A DNA stretch of 21,047 nt from Candidatus Omnitrophota bacterium (GTDB taxonomy: Bacteria > Omnitrophota > Gorgyraeia > Gygaellales > Profunditerraquicolaceae), in contig JALOBQ010000006.1 of assembly GCA_023228185.1 (NCBI GenBank), positions 2,866 to 23,912 on the forward strand, given 5' to 3'. The notes below the pieces were generated by a model, which saw only the letters and a list, made by a program, of their open reading frames with translations, did no database searches and was not told the DNA's origin. Numbering within the stretch: the stretch's first letter is position 1; each line of letters opens with the position of its first letter. Below, in pieces: positions 7,433 to 14,571 of the stretch. The position numbers and the translations under genes are program-made.

Positions 7433-8989
7433 TTATTTAGCGTATTCTATGGAACGCGTCTCCCGAATTACGGTTACTTTAATCTGGCCCGGGTATTCCA
7501 TACCCTCCTCGATCTTTTTACGGATATCCCTGGCCATAATTATGGCTTCCGGGTCAGAAATCTTTTCCGGTTGAACAATTACGCGGATCTCACGGCCGGC
7601 CTGAATCGCGAAAGATTTCTCCACTCCTTTAAAAAGATTAGCAATCGATTCCAATTTCTCCAGGCGTTTTACGTATGTTTCTAATGTTTCCCGCCTTGCT
7701 CCAGGCCGCGCCGCGCTGATCGCGTCAGCGGCAACTGCCAGTATCGCGTATAAACTCTGCGGCTGGGCTTCTTCATGGTGCGATTCAATCGCCGAGGCGA
7801 CTTCCGCGGTTTCATTATATTTTTTAGCCAGGTCTGCGCCAAGCTTGGCGTGCGTGCCTTCAACCTGATGGTCAACGGCTTTACCGATATCATGCAAGAG
7901 CCCGATACGCCGGCCTAATTTAAAATCCATCCCCAGTTCAGAAGCCATCACGCCCAAAAGAAAAGAAACTTCCTTGGAATGCTGCAAAGCGTTCTGGCCG
8001 TAACTGGTGCGGTATTTTAAGCGGCCCAAAAGCTTGATCAATTCCACGTGCAAACCGTTAACCCCGGCTTCAAAAGCCGCTTTTTCACCTTCTTCGCGGA
8101 TCTTTTCATCCATTTCTTTTTTAGTTTTTTCCACGATCTCTTCAATCCTTCCGGGATGGATCCTACCGTCGGAAATAAGTTTTTCTAAACTTAAACGGGC
8201 GATTTCCCTGCGCACTGCGTCAAAACCGGAAAGCGTTACCGCTCCCGGAGTATCATCAATAATCACGTCAACTCCGGTAGCCATTTCCAAAGCCCGGATA
8301 TTACGGCCTTCGCGGCCGATTACCCTGCCCTTCATTTCGTCATTAGGCAGCGTCACCACGCTGACAGTTGTTTCCACGGTATGCTCGGCGGCGCAACGCT
8401 GAATAGCTAAACTTAAAATTTCACGGGATTTTTTATCCGCTGAACTACGGATTTCTTCTTCCTGATGTTTAATAAACGCCGCTTTCTCATTATTTAATTC
8501 TTCGTTCAAACGGCTGAGCAATATCTGTTTGGCTTCCTCGGCAGAAAGCGATGATATCTTCTGCAGCCTTTCTTTTTCCTCGGCGATCAAAGCGTGCATT
8601 TGCGCGTCTTTTGATTTCAAAAGATCCTCTTGTTTTTTCAAACCGTCGTGCCTTAAATCAATTTCTTTTTCTTTATTCTCTAAAAGCCCCATTCTGCGGT
8701 CGATATTCTCCTCTTTTAAAGAAAGCCTCTTTTCCAGATTAAACATCTCCTGCTTGCGCTCTTTGCTCTCACGCTCAAAATCCTGCCGCGTGCGGTGTAA
8801 AAGGTCTTTAGCTTCAAGCTCTGCTTCACGCCTTTTATTCAGCACCTCTTTTTCAACTTCTTCTAAAATATGTTCTGCTTGAGCTTCCGCGCTTTTTAAT
8901 TTTTTACCGGCGAGATGCTTTCTGAAAATATAACCAAAAGCAGCCGCGGCCAGCGCAATAGATATAGTAATCACAGTGTTGAGAATCAT
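7433..8989 (-). CDS. rny: Ribonuclease Y
   Basis: Membrane-anchored endoribonuclease that starts mRNA decay in bacteria lacking or supplementing RNase E. The 518 residues are standard and show all four parts: one N-terminal membrane helix (about 4-23), a long coiled coil rich in Glu/Lys (about 30-200), a KH domain with GRVIGREGRNIRALE and the GREG loop (about 222-236), and an HD domain with LLHDIGKAVDH and SHHEEAQPQS. The active-site His-Asp pair is intact. The start is well supported by GGGAGGA five to six nt upstream of the ATG, the clearest ribosome binding site in the train. The 48-nt gap upstream of rny is the largest in this operon. Confidence 0.97.
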   Translation of the reverse strand: MILNTVITISIALAAAAFGYIFRKHLAGKKLKSAEAQAEHILEEVEKEVLNKRREAELEAKDLLHRTRQDFERESKERKQEMFNLEKRLSLKEENIDRRMGLLENKEKEIDLRHDGLKKQEDLLKSKDAQMHALIAEEKERLQKISSLSAEEAKQILLSRLNEELNNEKAAFIKHQEEEIRSSADKKSREILSLAIQRCAAEHTVETTVSVVTLPNDEMKGRVIGREGRNIRALEMATGVDVIIDDTPGAVTLSGFDAVRREIARLSLEKLISDGRIHPGRIEEIVEKTKKEMDEKIREEGEKAAFEAGVNGLHVELIKLLGRLKYRTSYGQNALQHSKEVSFLLGVMASELGMDFKLGRRIGLLHDIGKAVDHQVEGTHAKLGADLAKKYNETAEVASAIESHHEEAQPQSLYAILAVAADAISAARPGARRETLETYVKRLEKLESIANLFKGVEKSFAIQAGREIRVIVQPEKISDPEAIIMARDIRKKIEEGMEYPGQIKVTVIRETRSIEYAK

Positions 8990-9037
8990 TTTATCCTCCC
9001 TTGTGAACCTGATTAATCTTTTTTAAACTAACGAACT

Positions 9038-9613
9038 TTAAGAGAAGATAACTGCTTGGACGTTTATATCCTTTGGGGTGGTTGGAACGGAAGGTAAGAT
9101 TTGAAAATCAAAGGCCAGGCCGATAGATGGGGTGTCTTTAGGAAGCAGGCTTAAGAAACGGTCATAAAAACCTTTACCACGGCCAAGCCGCCTGCCTTTT
9201 TTATCAAAAGCCAGGCCCGGCACGATCACCAGGTCTAGATCTTTCTCGCAGACTACTTGACGGGTGGCTGGTTCAAACACTCCATAAAGCCCCTTAATTA
9301 ATTTAGCATGTTCATCTAATATCGCTGGCTGCATTGAATCTCTATCTTTCTTGCAAATCGGCACGCAAATAATTTTGCCTGCTTTTTTTGCTTCTTTAAT
9401 CATCTCTTCCGTATCTACTTCACCGCCAAAGGCGATATAAAACATCACTATCTTCGCCTTTTTAAAAACCCTATTCCTTAAAAGTTTATCTTTAATGATC
9501 TTACTTTTTTGGTTTCGGTATTCCTCCTTATGAGTTTTTAATTTCAAAAGAATTTTACTACGTATTTGAGCTTTTGTCAACCCTGCCGCGGATTCTAAAA
9601 ATTCACTAATCAT
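9038..9613 (-). CDS. ygfA: 5-formyltetrahydrofolate cyclo-ligase
   Basis: Converts 5-formyl-THF to 5,10-methenyl-THF with ATP, returning the stored folate form to the C1 pool in the cytoplasm. The C-terminal half carries the family signature: VIVPGLAFDKKGRRLGRGKG followed by FYDRFL. FYIAFGGEVDTEEMI near the middle fits the substrate-binding region. I chose the ATG ending at 9613, one nucleotide after the iscU stop, giving 191 residues, the normal size. A start 15 codons earlier (9658) would overlap iscU by 44 nt and add residues not expected in the family. The neighbourhood with metV suggests a C1-folate role. Confidence 0.9.
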   Translation of the reverse strand: MISEFLESAAGLTKAQIRSKILLKLKTHKEEYRNQKSKIIKDKLLRNRVFKKAKIVMFYIAFGGEVDTEEMIKEAKKAGKIICVPICKKDRDSMQPAILDEHAKLIKGLYGVFEPATRQVVCEKDLDLVIVPGLAFDKKGRRLGRGKGFYDRFLSLLPKDTPSIGLAFDFQILPSVPTTPKDINVQAVIFS

Positions 9614-9614
9614 C

Positions 9615-10052
9615 TTACAAACAAAGTTCCCCATCGTGGGTATGTTTTTTATATTCAAAGGGAACGCTGACGCCTTTTTTTGTGTAATAATCCACCAGCG
9701 CTGAACGCAGCGCTTCTTCAGCTAAAACCGAACAATGCATCTTTTTAGGCGGCAGGCCTCCCAAAGCCTCGGCCACAGCAAGATTGGTAATTGTCAGCGC
9801 CTCTTTAATACTTTTACCTTTGACCATTTCCGTGACCATTGAGCTTGTGGCAACCGCCGCTCCACAACCAAAAGTTTTGAATTTGACGTCCACAATAATA
9901 TCATTCTCAATTTTCAAGAACATCTTCATCACGTCACCGCAGACGGGGTTGCCCACGACGCCTACTCCGTCAGGATTAATTATCTCTCCGACATTGCGCG
10001 GGTTAAAAAAATGATCCATCACTTTTTCGCTGTAAGGTAATTGTTCTGCCAT
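9615..10052 (-). CDS. iscU: Fe-S cluster assembly scaffold, IscU/NifU N-terminal type
   Basis: Scaffold on which [2Fe-2S] and [4Fe-4S] clusters are built before transfer to apoproteins. With the ATG ending at 10052 the protein has 145 residues. The three cluster cysteines are present: Cys38 in NPVCGDVM (with the conserved Asp40), Cys63 in TFGCGAAVATSSM, and Cys107 in PPKKMHCSVLAEEAL. The LPPKK stretch sits where Escherichia IscU has the LPPVK chaperone-recognition motif. A start five codons earlier (10067) lies inside metV and adds no family sequence. No cysteine desulfurase is adjacent. The position between metV and the folate enzyme suggests it serves Fe-S proteins of this region, which is inference. 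Confidence 0.92.
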   Translation of the reverse strand: MAEQLPYSEKVMDHFFNPRNVGEIINPDGVGVVGNPVCGDVMKMFLKIENDIIVDVKFKTFGCGAAVATSSMVTEMVKGKSIKEALTITNLAVAEALGGLPPKKMHCSVLAEEALRSALVDYYTKKGVSVPFEYKKHTHDGELCL

Positions 10053-10053
10053 T

Positions 10054-10707
10054 TTATTTATGCGCAATCATTTTCGCCGGCCGCAAAGCCTTCTGATGAT
10101 TCTTCGCCGGTTGAATCTTGCGCAAATTATTAAGTTTCTCTTTCTTTTCCAGTTCCCTGTAGATTAAAACCCAGGCACAATCCGATTTTTTGTCCACGTC
10201 ACACTTGCCTTTGTCCATCCCGCCGCATGGGCCGTTAAGCATACCTTTTGGACAAAGCGTAACCGGGCAAATCGCGGAAGTCTCGCCTAAAACGCATTCT
10301 CCACAGGCTAAACATTTACCATAGAAATCACCCCGGCCATTCATTACCGCGCCGAAAAGCGTATCGCATGCGGGAAGAATATCTTTTCCCAGCCGGTCAT
10401 TCTCCTTTATTGATTGCACGCCCAAACCGCAGGCAAGCACTAAAACCGCGTCAGCATCCTTTAAAGCCGCGGCGTTTTTGGCTAACTCAATTTTTATCTT
10501 TGCCGCCAAACAGGGCGCGCTCGGCAGGCTGCTGCCGGTAATAACTTTACCAGCGGCTGTTAATAAATCCCGCATAATTTTTACTTCTTCCTCACCGCCG
10601 GATTTACATATCGTGGCGCACTCTCCACAACCAATAAGAAAGATTTTTTTATAATCTTCCAGGGATTTAATGATCTGATCTATGTTTTTTTGGCGGCTTA
10701 CAATCAT
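10054..10707 (-). CDS. metV: MetV-like Fe-S protein (methylene-THF reductase partner)
   Basis: A 217-residue cysteine-rich protein matching the C-terminal methylenetetrahydrofolate-reductase-associated family (MetV). In acetogens MetV binds iron-sulfur clusters and complexes with MetF to feed electrons into methylene-THF reduction. Cysteines fall in three groups: Cys27, 30, 34 (GCGECATIC); Cys66, 93, 114; and a C-terminal cluster at 132, 135, 138, 147, 152, 161, 169 and 177, including CLACGECVLGE, ICPVTLC, NGPCGG and CAWVLIY. The start is supported by the family's usual beginning and by the promoter directly upstream. No metF lies next to it within the window, which is unusual. A tail of about 30 basic residues follows the last cysteine. 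Confidence 0.85.
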   Translation of the reverse strand: MIVSRQKNIDQIIKSLEDYKKIFLIGCGECATICKSGGEEEVKIMRDLLTAAGKVITGSSLPSAPCLAAKIKIELAKNAAALKDADAVLVLACGLGVQSIKENDRLGKDILPACDTLFGAVMNGRGDFYGKCLACGECVLGETSAICPVTLCPKGMLNGPCGGMDKGKCDVDKKSDCAWVLIYRELEKKEKLNNLRKIQPAKNHQKALRPAKMIAHK

Positions 10708-10714
10708 AATAAAA

Positions 10715-10743
10715 ATTTTAACACAAAAACATACCTATCTCAA
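10715..10743 (-). promoter_or_regulatory. Sigma70-type promoter of the metV operon
   Basis: TTGAGA (10743-10738) and TAAAAT (10720-10715) are each one base from consensus and are separated by exactly 17 nt. Only 7 nt lie between the -10 box and the metV ATG, so the expected start site is the A of the ATG or the base before it, which implies a leaderless message. It is the best promoter seen for the genes from metV downward. Confidence 0.72.
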
Positions 10744-10767
10744 GTAAAATAGCGGGGTTTTATTCCT

Positions 10768-12810
10768 TTAAAAACCGTTTTCTTCCGAAAAATAATCCTT
10801 CATATCTTCAAAAAATTCTTTGCTTCTTTTTCCCGGCTGGCCGATAATATCTTCGAGTTCAAATTGGCCGATGCCATCTTCGCTGCCTGAAGCTTGCGTA
10901 GAAATAAATTTATCCAAAACGCCGCCCTGCTCAAGAAAACGCGAAACCTGAGTAAATACCGTGCCGCCTGAAGCCAACTGGCTGCGCGGCGAACGGTCAA
11001 TATTCGGTTTGCATAAAAAAAGATTCATTTTCGCCCTGGTGCAGGCGACATAAAACAAACGCCGCTCTTCTTCCAGCTGATCGGGATTTTCCAAAGATAG
11101 ATAAGAAGGCAGGTGCCCATCAGCGGCGTAAATAATAAATACCGTCGACCATTCCAGGCCTTTGGCAGAATGAATGGTGGATAACGTGAGCGTGGAGTCA
11201 TCTTTATCAGCGCGGCCTGATTCAACGAGTGCTCTCTCCGGAGGCTCAAGCGCCATATCTGTGAGAAACTGTTCCAGTAATTTATAACGGCCGGCAATAT
11301 TGATCAACGAATCCAGATCGTTTAAACGCTTATGAAAATCATCGTATTTTATCTTCAAAAGCGGTTGATAATATTTTAAAAACATTTCAATTAACGCTGC
11401 CGGTTTATCAATATCCGCCTTAACCTGATCAAAGAGATCAAAAAGCTTAACCAGCTCTTCTTTTTTCTTAAAGATCTTCTCTTGAGCGTTTTTGTTTTTT
11501 TCCGCCATTGCCTCCAAGATTAAATTAGCGGTTTTCGGGCCGATACCGGGGATTAACTGCAACGCGCGCATCCAACTGACCTGGTCAGCCGGATTATGCG
11601 CGATGCGCAGGTAAGAAAGTACGTCCTTGATATGCGCCGCCTCCACGAATTTTAAGCCGCCGTATTTAACAAAAGGGATATTCCTGCTGGCCAGTTCGAC
11701 TTCCAAATCATTGGAATGCCAGCCGGAACGAAAAAGCACTGCCATATCTTTTAGATTTACGCCATCTTCCCTTAATTCCAAAATTTTATCCGCCACGAAT
11801 TTTGACTGCGCACTATCGTCGGGGCAATCGATAAAAATGGGGAGTTCTCCGCCTGTTTTCCGGGTGAAAAGATTCTTTTCGAATTTTTCTTTTGCTTGCC
11901 GGATCACGGCATTGGTTAAATCCAGGATCGGCTGGGTAGAACGGTAATTTTCCTCCAAAGTAATAATCTTCGTGCCTTTAAAAATCTTCGGGAAGTCAAT
12001 AATGTTGCGGAAGTTTGCTCCGCGGAATGAATAAATACTTTGGGCATCATCGCCGACAACCATAATATTACCGTGTTCGCTAGCCAGTAAACAGGAAATA
12101 TGCGCTTGCAGGCGGTTAGTATCCTGGTATTCATCCACCATAATATATTTATACCTGGAAGATAATTTTTTACGTAAATCCGCGTGCTGGCTTAAAAGAA
12201 CCTGCAGATAGATCAACAGGTCGTCATAATCTAAAAGCGATTTCTTGCGTTTATATTCATTATAACCATCGCGGATTTTCTTGATCTGCGCGGAAAATTC
12301 TTGAAACTGTGGATACTCTTGCTGCAAAACATCTTCCAGCAGAGCGGATTTGTTAGTGCTTTTTGAGATCACTTCCAGAATAGCGTGTTTTCTTGGGAAA
12401 CGTTTATCTGTTTTATTCAGCGTAAGCTTGGCGCGCACAAGGCCGACGGCATCTTCGGCGTCAGACTGGTCAAGAATCGAGAAATTGCTGGAGAGCCCGG
12501 CAAAAGCGGCGTATTTCCTTAAAATAAAATTGGCGAAAGAATGAAATGTGCCTCCGGAAACCCGGGAGCAGCGTTTGTCTAACAAAGTGCTCGCCCGGCG
12601 CAACATTTCTTCAGCTGCCCGGCGGGTAAAAGTAAGCAATAGTATTTCTTCCGGATTGACGCCATGTTCTACAAGATAGGCAACCCGGTGCACCAACACG
12701 CGGGTTTTACCTGAACCTGCTCCGGCGATAACAAGATGCGGCCCGCTGATTGATTGCACGGCTTTTAGTTGCGCGGGGTTTAATTGAGCGTGATAATCTT
12801 TATTCTGCAT
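10768..12810 (-). CDS. uvrD: UvrD/PcrA/Rep-type superfamily 1 ATP-dependent DNA helicase
   Basis: 3'-5' DNA helicase for repair and replication-fork processing. The 680 residues show the SF1A motifs in order: Q-motif region LNPAQLKAV (10-18), Walker A AGAGSGKTR (29-37), motif Ia LLLTFTRRAAEEM (about 57-69), DYDDLL (194-199), motif II VDEYQDTN (225-232), motif III VVGDDAQSIYSFRGA (251-265), motif IV region ENYRST, motif V STIHSAKGLEW and motif VI RRLFYVACTRAK. The protein is somewhat short and ends in an acidic tail (about 630-680) in place of a recognisable Tudor-like C-terminal domain. UvrD, PcrA and Rep cannot be told apart from this sequence alone. No clear ribosome binding site precedes the ATG. 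Confidence 0.93.
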   Translation of the reverse strand: MQNKDYHAQLNPAQLKAVQSISGPHLVIAGAGSGKTRVLVHRVAYLVEHGVNPEEILLLTFTRRAAEEMLRRASTLLDKRCSRVSGGTFHSFANFILRKYAAFAGLSSNFSILDQSDAEDAVGLVRAKLTLNKTDKRFPRKHAILEVISKSTNKSALLEDVLQQEYPQFQEFSAQIKKIRDGYNEYKRKKSLLDYDDLLIYLQVLLSQHADLRKKLSSRYKYIMVDEYQDTNRLQAHISCLLASEHGNIMVVGDDAQSIYSFRGANFRNIIDFPKIFKGTKIITLEENYRSTQPILDLTNAVIRQAKEKFEKNLFTRKTGGELPIFIDCPDDSAQSKFVADKILELREDGVNLKDMAVLFRSGWHSNDLEVELASRNIPFVKYGGLKFVEAAHIKDVLSYLRIAHNPADQVSWMRALQLIPGIGPKTANLILEAMAEKNKNAQEKIFKKKEELVKLFDLFDQVKADIDKPAALIEMFLKYYQPLLKIKYDDFHKRLNDLDSLINIAGRYKLLEQFLTDMALEPPERALVESGRADKDDSTLTLSTIHSAKGLEWSTVFIIYAADGHLPSYLSLENPDQLEEERRLFYVACTRAKMNLFLCKPNIDRSPRSQLASGGTVFTQVSRFLEQGGVLDKFISTQASGSEDGIGQFELEDIIGQPGKRSKEFFEDMKDYFSEENGF

Positions 12811-12838
12811 TTATTTTAAGAAAACGCTTTCAAAAAAA

Positions 12839-12976
12839 GGCTGCTTAACCCTTGATTTTTAACAGCGATGTGGCATGCTTTGCTTATCCTTTTTTAACTA
12901 AATGGAGGACGCGATAGCGAAAGCCATTTGAGGTTTATCACCTCGCAAGAAGGGCCCTGGGAAGAGGGCCTTTTTT
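12839..12976 (+). ncRNA. Unclassified structured RNA candidate on the plus strand
   Basis: The 188-nt gap between uvrD and the cyclophilin gene contains consecutive plus-strand hairpins. First, a weak stem GCTG/CAGC at 12840-12866. Then AAATGG (12900-12905) pairs with CCATTT (12924-12929), enclosing an AGGA/AAAG 4x4 purine internal loop and an inner CGC-GATA-GCG hairpin. Next comes GAGGT-TTATC-ACCTC (12930-12944), and last a terminator. No downstream plus-strand gene exists to be regulated, so it looks like a stand-alone small RNA. I recognise no Rfam family and see no convincing promoter; the 5' end is a guess. It could instead be a decayed riboswitch or merely a terminator region. Confidence 0.45.
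12950..12976 (+). terminator. Rho-independent terminator, plus strand
   Basis: GGCCCT (12953-12958) pairs with AGGGCC (12965-12970) across a six-base loop, extendable by A/G-U pairs, and is followed at once by TTTTTTG. The U-tract direction shows it serves a plus-strand transcript. On the minus strand the hairpin is followed only by CTTCTTG, so it would be a poor terminator for the cyclophilin gene. Confidence 0.75.
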
Positions 12977-12998
12977 GTTTAATCTGTTCTTTAGGGAT

Positions 12999-13547
12999 TT
13001 ATTTAATATAAGCTTTGATGATTTTCTGCTCTTGGACAGGCCGGTCATTAGCGCCGGTTTGGCAGGCTTCTATCTTCTGTACTGTTTCATATCCGGAAAC
13101 AACCTCGCCGAAAATAGTGTGACGCATATTTAACCATGGGGTCTTGGCAGTAGTGATAAAAAACTGGCTGCCGTTGGTATTCGGCCCGGCATTTGCCATT
13201 GCCAACACGCCGGGTGCGTCAAATTTAGCCAAAGGCGTAACTTCATCTGCAAAAGGTTTTCCCCAGATAGATTCGCCGCCGGCGCCTGTGCCTGTCGGGT
13301 CTCCTCCTTGGATCATAAAATCCTTGATCACTCGATGAAAGATCAAACCGTTATAATAACCTTTTTCCACAAGTTTTTCAAAATTCTCGCAGGTTTTAGG
13401 CGCAAGGTCATTTTTAAGTTTAATCTCGATATTACCCTGGTTAGTTTCTAAAACAACGGTCTTATTTTCCATAGCAAAAATTCTCCCATAGTTAACGGTT
13501 AAAAATACGGCAACGCTGATTAAAAAAATTAAAATGGTTTTCTTCAT
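12999..13547 (-). CDS. Exported cyclophilin-type peptidyl-prolyl cis-trans isomerase
   Basis: Catalyses proline cis-trans isomerisation in protein folding. The 182 residues begin with a signal-like segment (KK followed by a hydrophobic stretch at about 4-18, possible cleavage near FA at 24-25), so a periplasmic site is likely; a lipobox is not seen. The cyclophilin domain is complete: FHRVIKDFMIQGGDP with the catalytic Arg, GTGAGGE, MANAGPNTNGSQFFIT, and WLNMRHTIFGEV with the Trp that makes cyclosporin binding possible. It stands alone between a 91-nt upstream gap holding its promoter and the 188-nt intergenic region downstream. Periplasmic localisation is inference. Confidence 0.93.
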   Translation of the reverse strand: MKKTILIFLISVAVFLTVNYGRIFAMENKTVVLETNQGNIEIKLKNDLAPKTCENFEKLVEKGYYNGLIFHRVIKDFMIQGGDPTGTGAGGESIWGKPFADEVTPLAKFDAPGVLAMANAGPNTNGSQFFITTAKTPWLNMRHTIFGEVVSGYETVQKIEACQTGANDRPVQEQKIIKAYIK

Positions 13548-13555
13548 AATGGTTT

Positions 13556-13584
13556 TATTGTATGCTTATCAATTGTTTAACGCA
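13556..13584 (-). promoter_or_regulatory. Candidate promoter of the cyclophilin gene
   Basis: TACAAT, one base from the -10 consensus, lies 9 nt before the ATG, with a weaker TTGCGT 17 nt upstream of it. The predicted start site leaves a leader of about 3 nt and no ribosome binding site. The rest of the 91-nt gap shows no other structure that I can see. Confidence 0.5.
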
Positions 13585-13638
13585 AGCAAAAGATTACATA
13601 TTGTTTCCTATGGCGTAGAGTGACTTAGATGGCTTGGC

Positions 13639-14571
13639 TTAATTTTCTGTTTTTAGCTCTTCTTTAGGTTCTTCGGGCTTGGGTTCTTCAACTACAACTT
13701 CCTGCGCTTGATGATCAGGGTTAACAACAGGTTCTTCAGGATGTTTTTCTTCTGCCGGCTTAATCGATTCTTCTGGCTGGGGCACTTGCGCTGTCTGAGA
13801 AGAGTTTACAGATAATTCGGCAGGTGGCACATTTGAAGCTGATTTAGCCAGCTGATTCTTCAACTGAATGATCTCGTCGCTAAAAACCTTCAATTTTTCT
13901 TCTTTATTTTCCAGATCTTTTTCAATTTCACTGTATTCCTGATTTAATTGGTTAAATTCTTCTTTTGGCACCCATTGGCTATTTTTTTCTTTTTGTTTGA
14001 ACTCCGCGATCAACGATGCCTGCTCTTTAATCTGAAGAACTTGATTTTCTATTTGGTGTTTTTGTATCTGTTCCTGCTCGGTTTTTGCTTTATTTTCCTT
14101 TTCTTTGTTTTCCAACTCTGTTTTGAGCTGCTGGACCTGCCGCTCTAAATTTACATTTTTGCTAAATCCTTCCTCTAACTCAGTTTCCTTGGCAATAAAT
14201 TTATTTTTAAAATCCTGGCATTCCAATTTTATTTTACTTAACTCCGATTCCGCTTTTGCCACCCATTCCTGCCTGCGGGTTAGTTCTTCGGCAAGTTTAG
14301 CTTGTTTTTCTTCGCTTGAGCTAAATGCTATTTTCCTGTTCTCGTATTCAGCGCGCAACGCTTTCAATTCTTCATCCAAAGAATGCACTTGCGCAGCAAG
14401 ATACGCAGCCCTTTGCTCTTCGCCTGGCGCTGGCTGCGGTGATATTTTAAACGGGGCTTTTTTCTTCGTTAATTTTCCGCTGGAGCCGGAAAAAATCATT
14501 CCAAAAATCGCATAACCTATTAACCCTACCGCTAAAACCGCTAATATTTCTCTGGGAGCCATAGTTATCAT
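13639..14571 (-). CDS. Membrane-anchored coiled-coil protein of unknown function
   Basis: I do not recognise this protein. It has 310 residues: one N-terminal membrane helix (about 8-27, with little signal-peptide character), a basic linker (KLTKKKAP), then a long Glu/Lys/Gln-rich coiled coil from about 50 to 240, and a Pro/Glu-rich tail (repeated PEE/EEP/PKPEE) to the end. The orientation of the tail across the membrane is not evident. It begins directly after the rarA stop. The rarA end supplies AAGGAG, three nt before the first ATG and 12 nt before the second (residue 4, ending at 14562), so either start is possible. A structural or envelope-tethering role is only a guess. Confidence 0.72.
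   Translation of the reverse strand: MITMAPREILAVLAVGLIGYAIFGMIFSGSSGKLTKKKAPFKISPQPAPGEEQRAAYLAAQVHSLDEELKALRAEYENRKIAFSSSEEKQAKLAEELTRRQEWVAKAESELSKIKLECQDFKNKFIAKETELEEGFSKNVNLERQVQQLKTELENKEKENKAKTEQEQIQKHQIENQVLQIKEQASLIAEFKQKEKNSQWVPKEEFNQLNQEYSEIEKDLENKEEKLKVFSDEIIQLKNQLAKSASNVPPAELSVNSSQTAQVPQPEESIKPAEEKHPEEPVVNPDHQAQEVVVEEPKPEEPKEELKTEN

Noticed and set aside
7163..7684. Long open frame on the plus strand opposite ymdB and rny
   Set aside because: It is antisense to two strongly conserved genes, shows no family motif and spans their junction, as expected of a shadow frame.
9614..9658. Upstream start for the 5-formyl-THF cyclo-ligase
   Set aside because: It would overlap iscU by 44 nt and add residues out of keeping with the family; the ATG one nucleotide after the iscU stop gives the usual size.
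10053..10067. Upstream start for iscU inside metV
   Set aside because: The extra residues MRINK are not part of the family, and the next Met begins the standard N-terminus.
10743..10775. Hairpin GGTTTT/AAAACC at the end of the helicase gene as a terminator
   Set aside because: Weak A/T-rich stem overlapping the stop codon, with no proper U-tract directly behind it.
12872..12884. Possible sigma54 promoter (TGGCA followed by TTGC) on the plus strand before the orphan RNA
   Set aside because: Only 8 nt separate the GG and GC dinucleotides, while sigma54 sites need 10.
12905..12929. Resemblance to a c-di-GMP-I (GEMM) riboswitch because of GGACGC and AAAGCC
   Set aside because: The two pieces are separated by an extra seven bases, the ACGCACAGGGCAAACC half is missing, and no downstream gene is in the right orientation.
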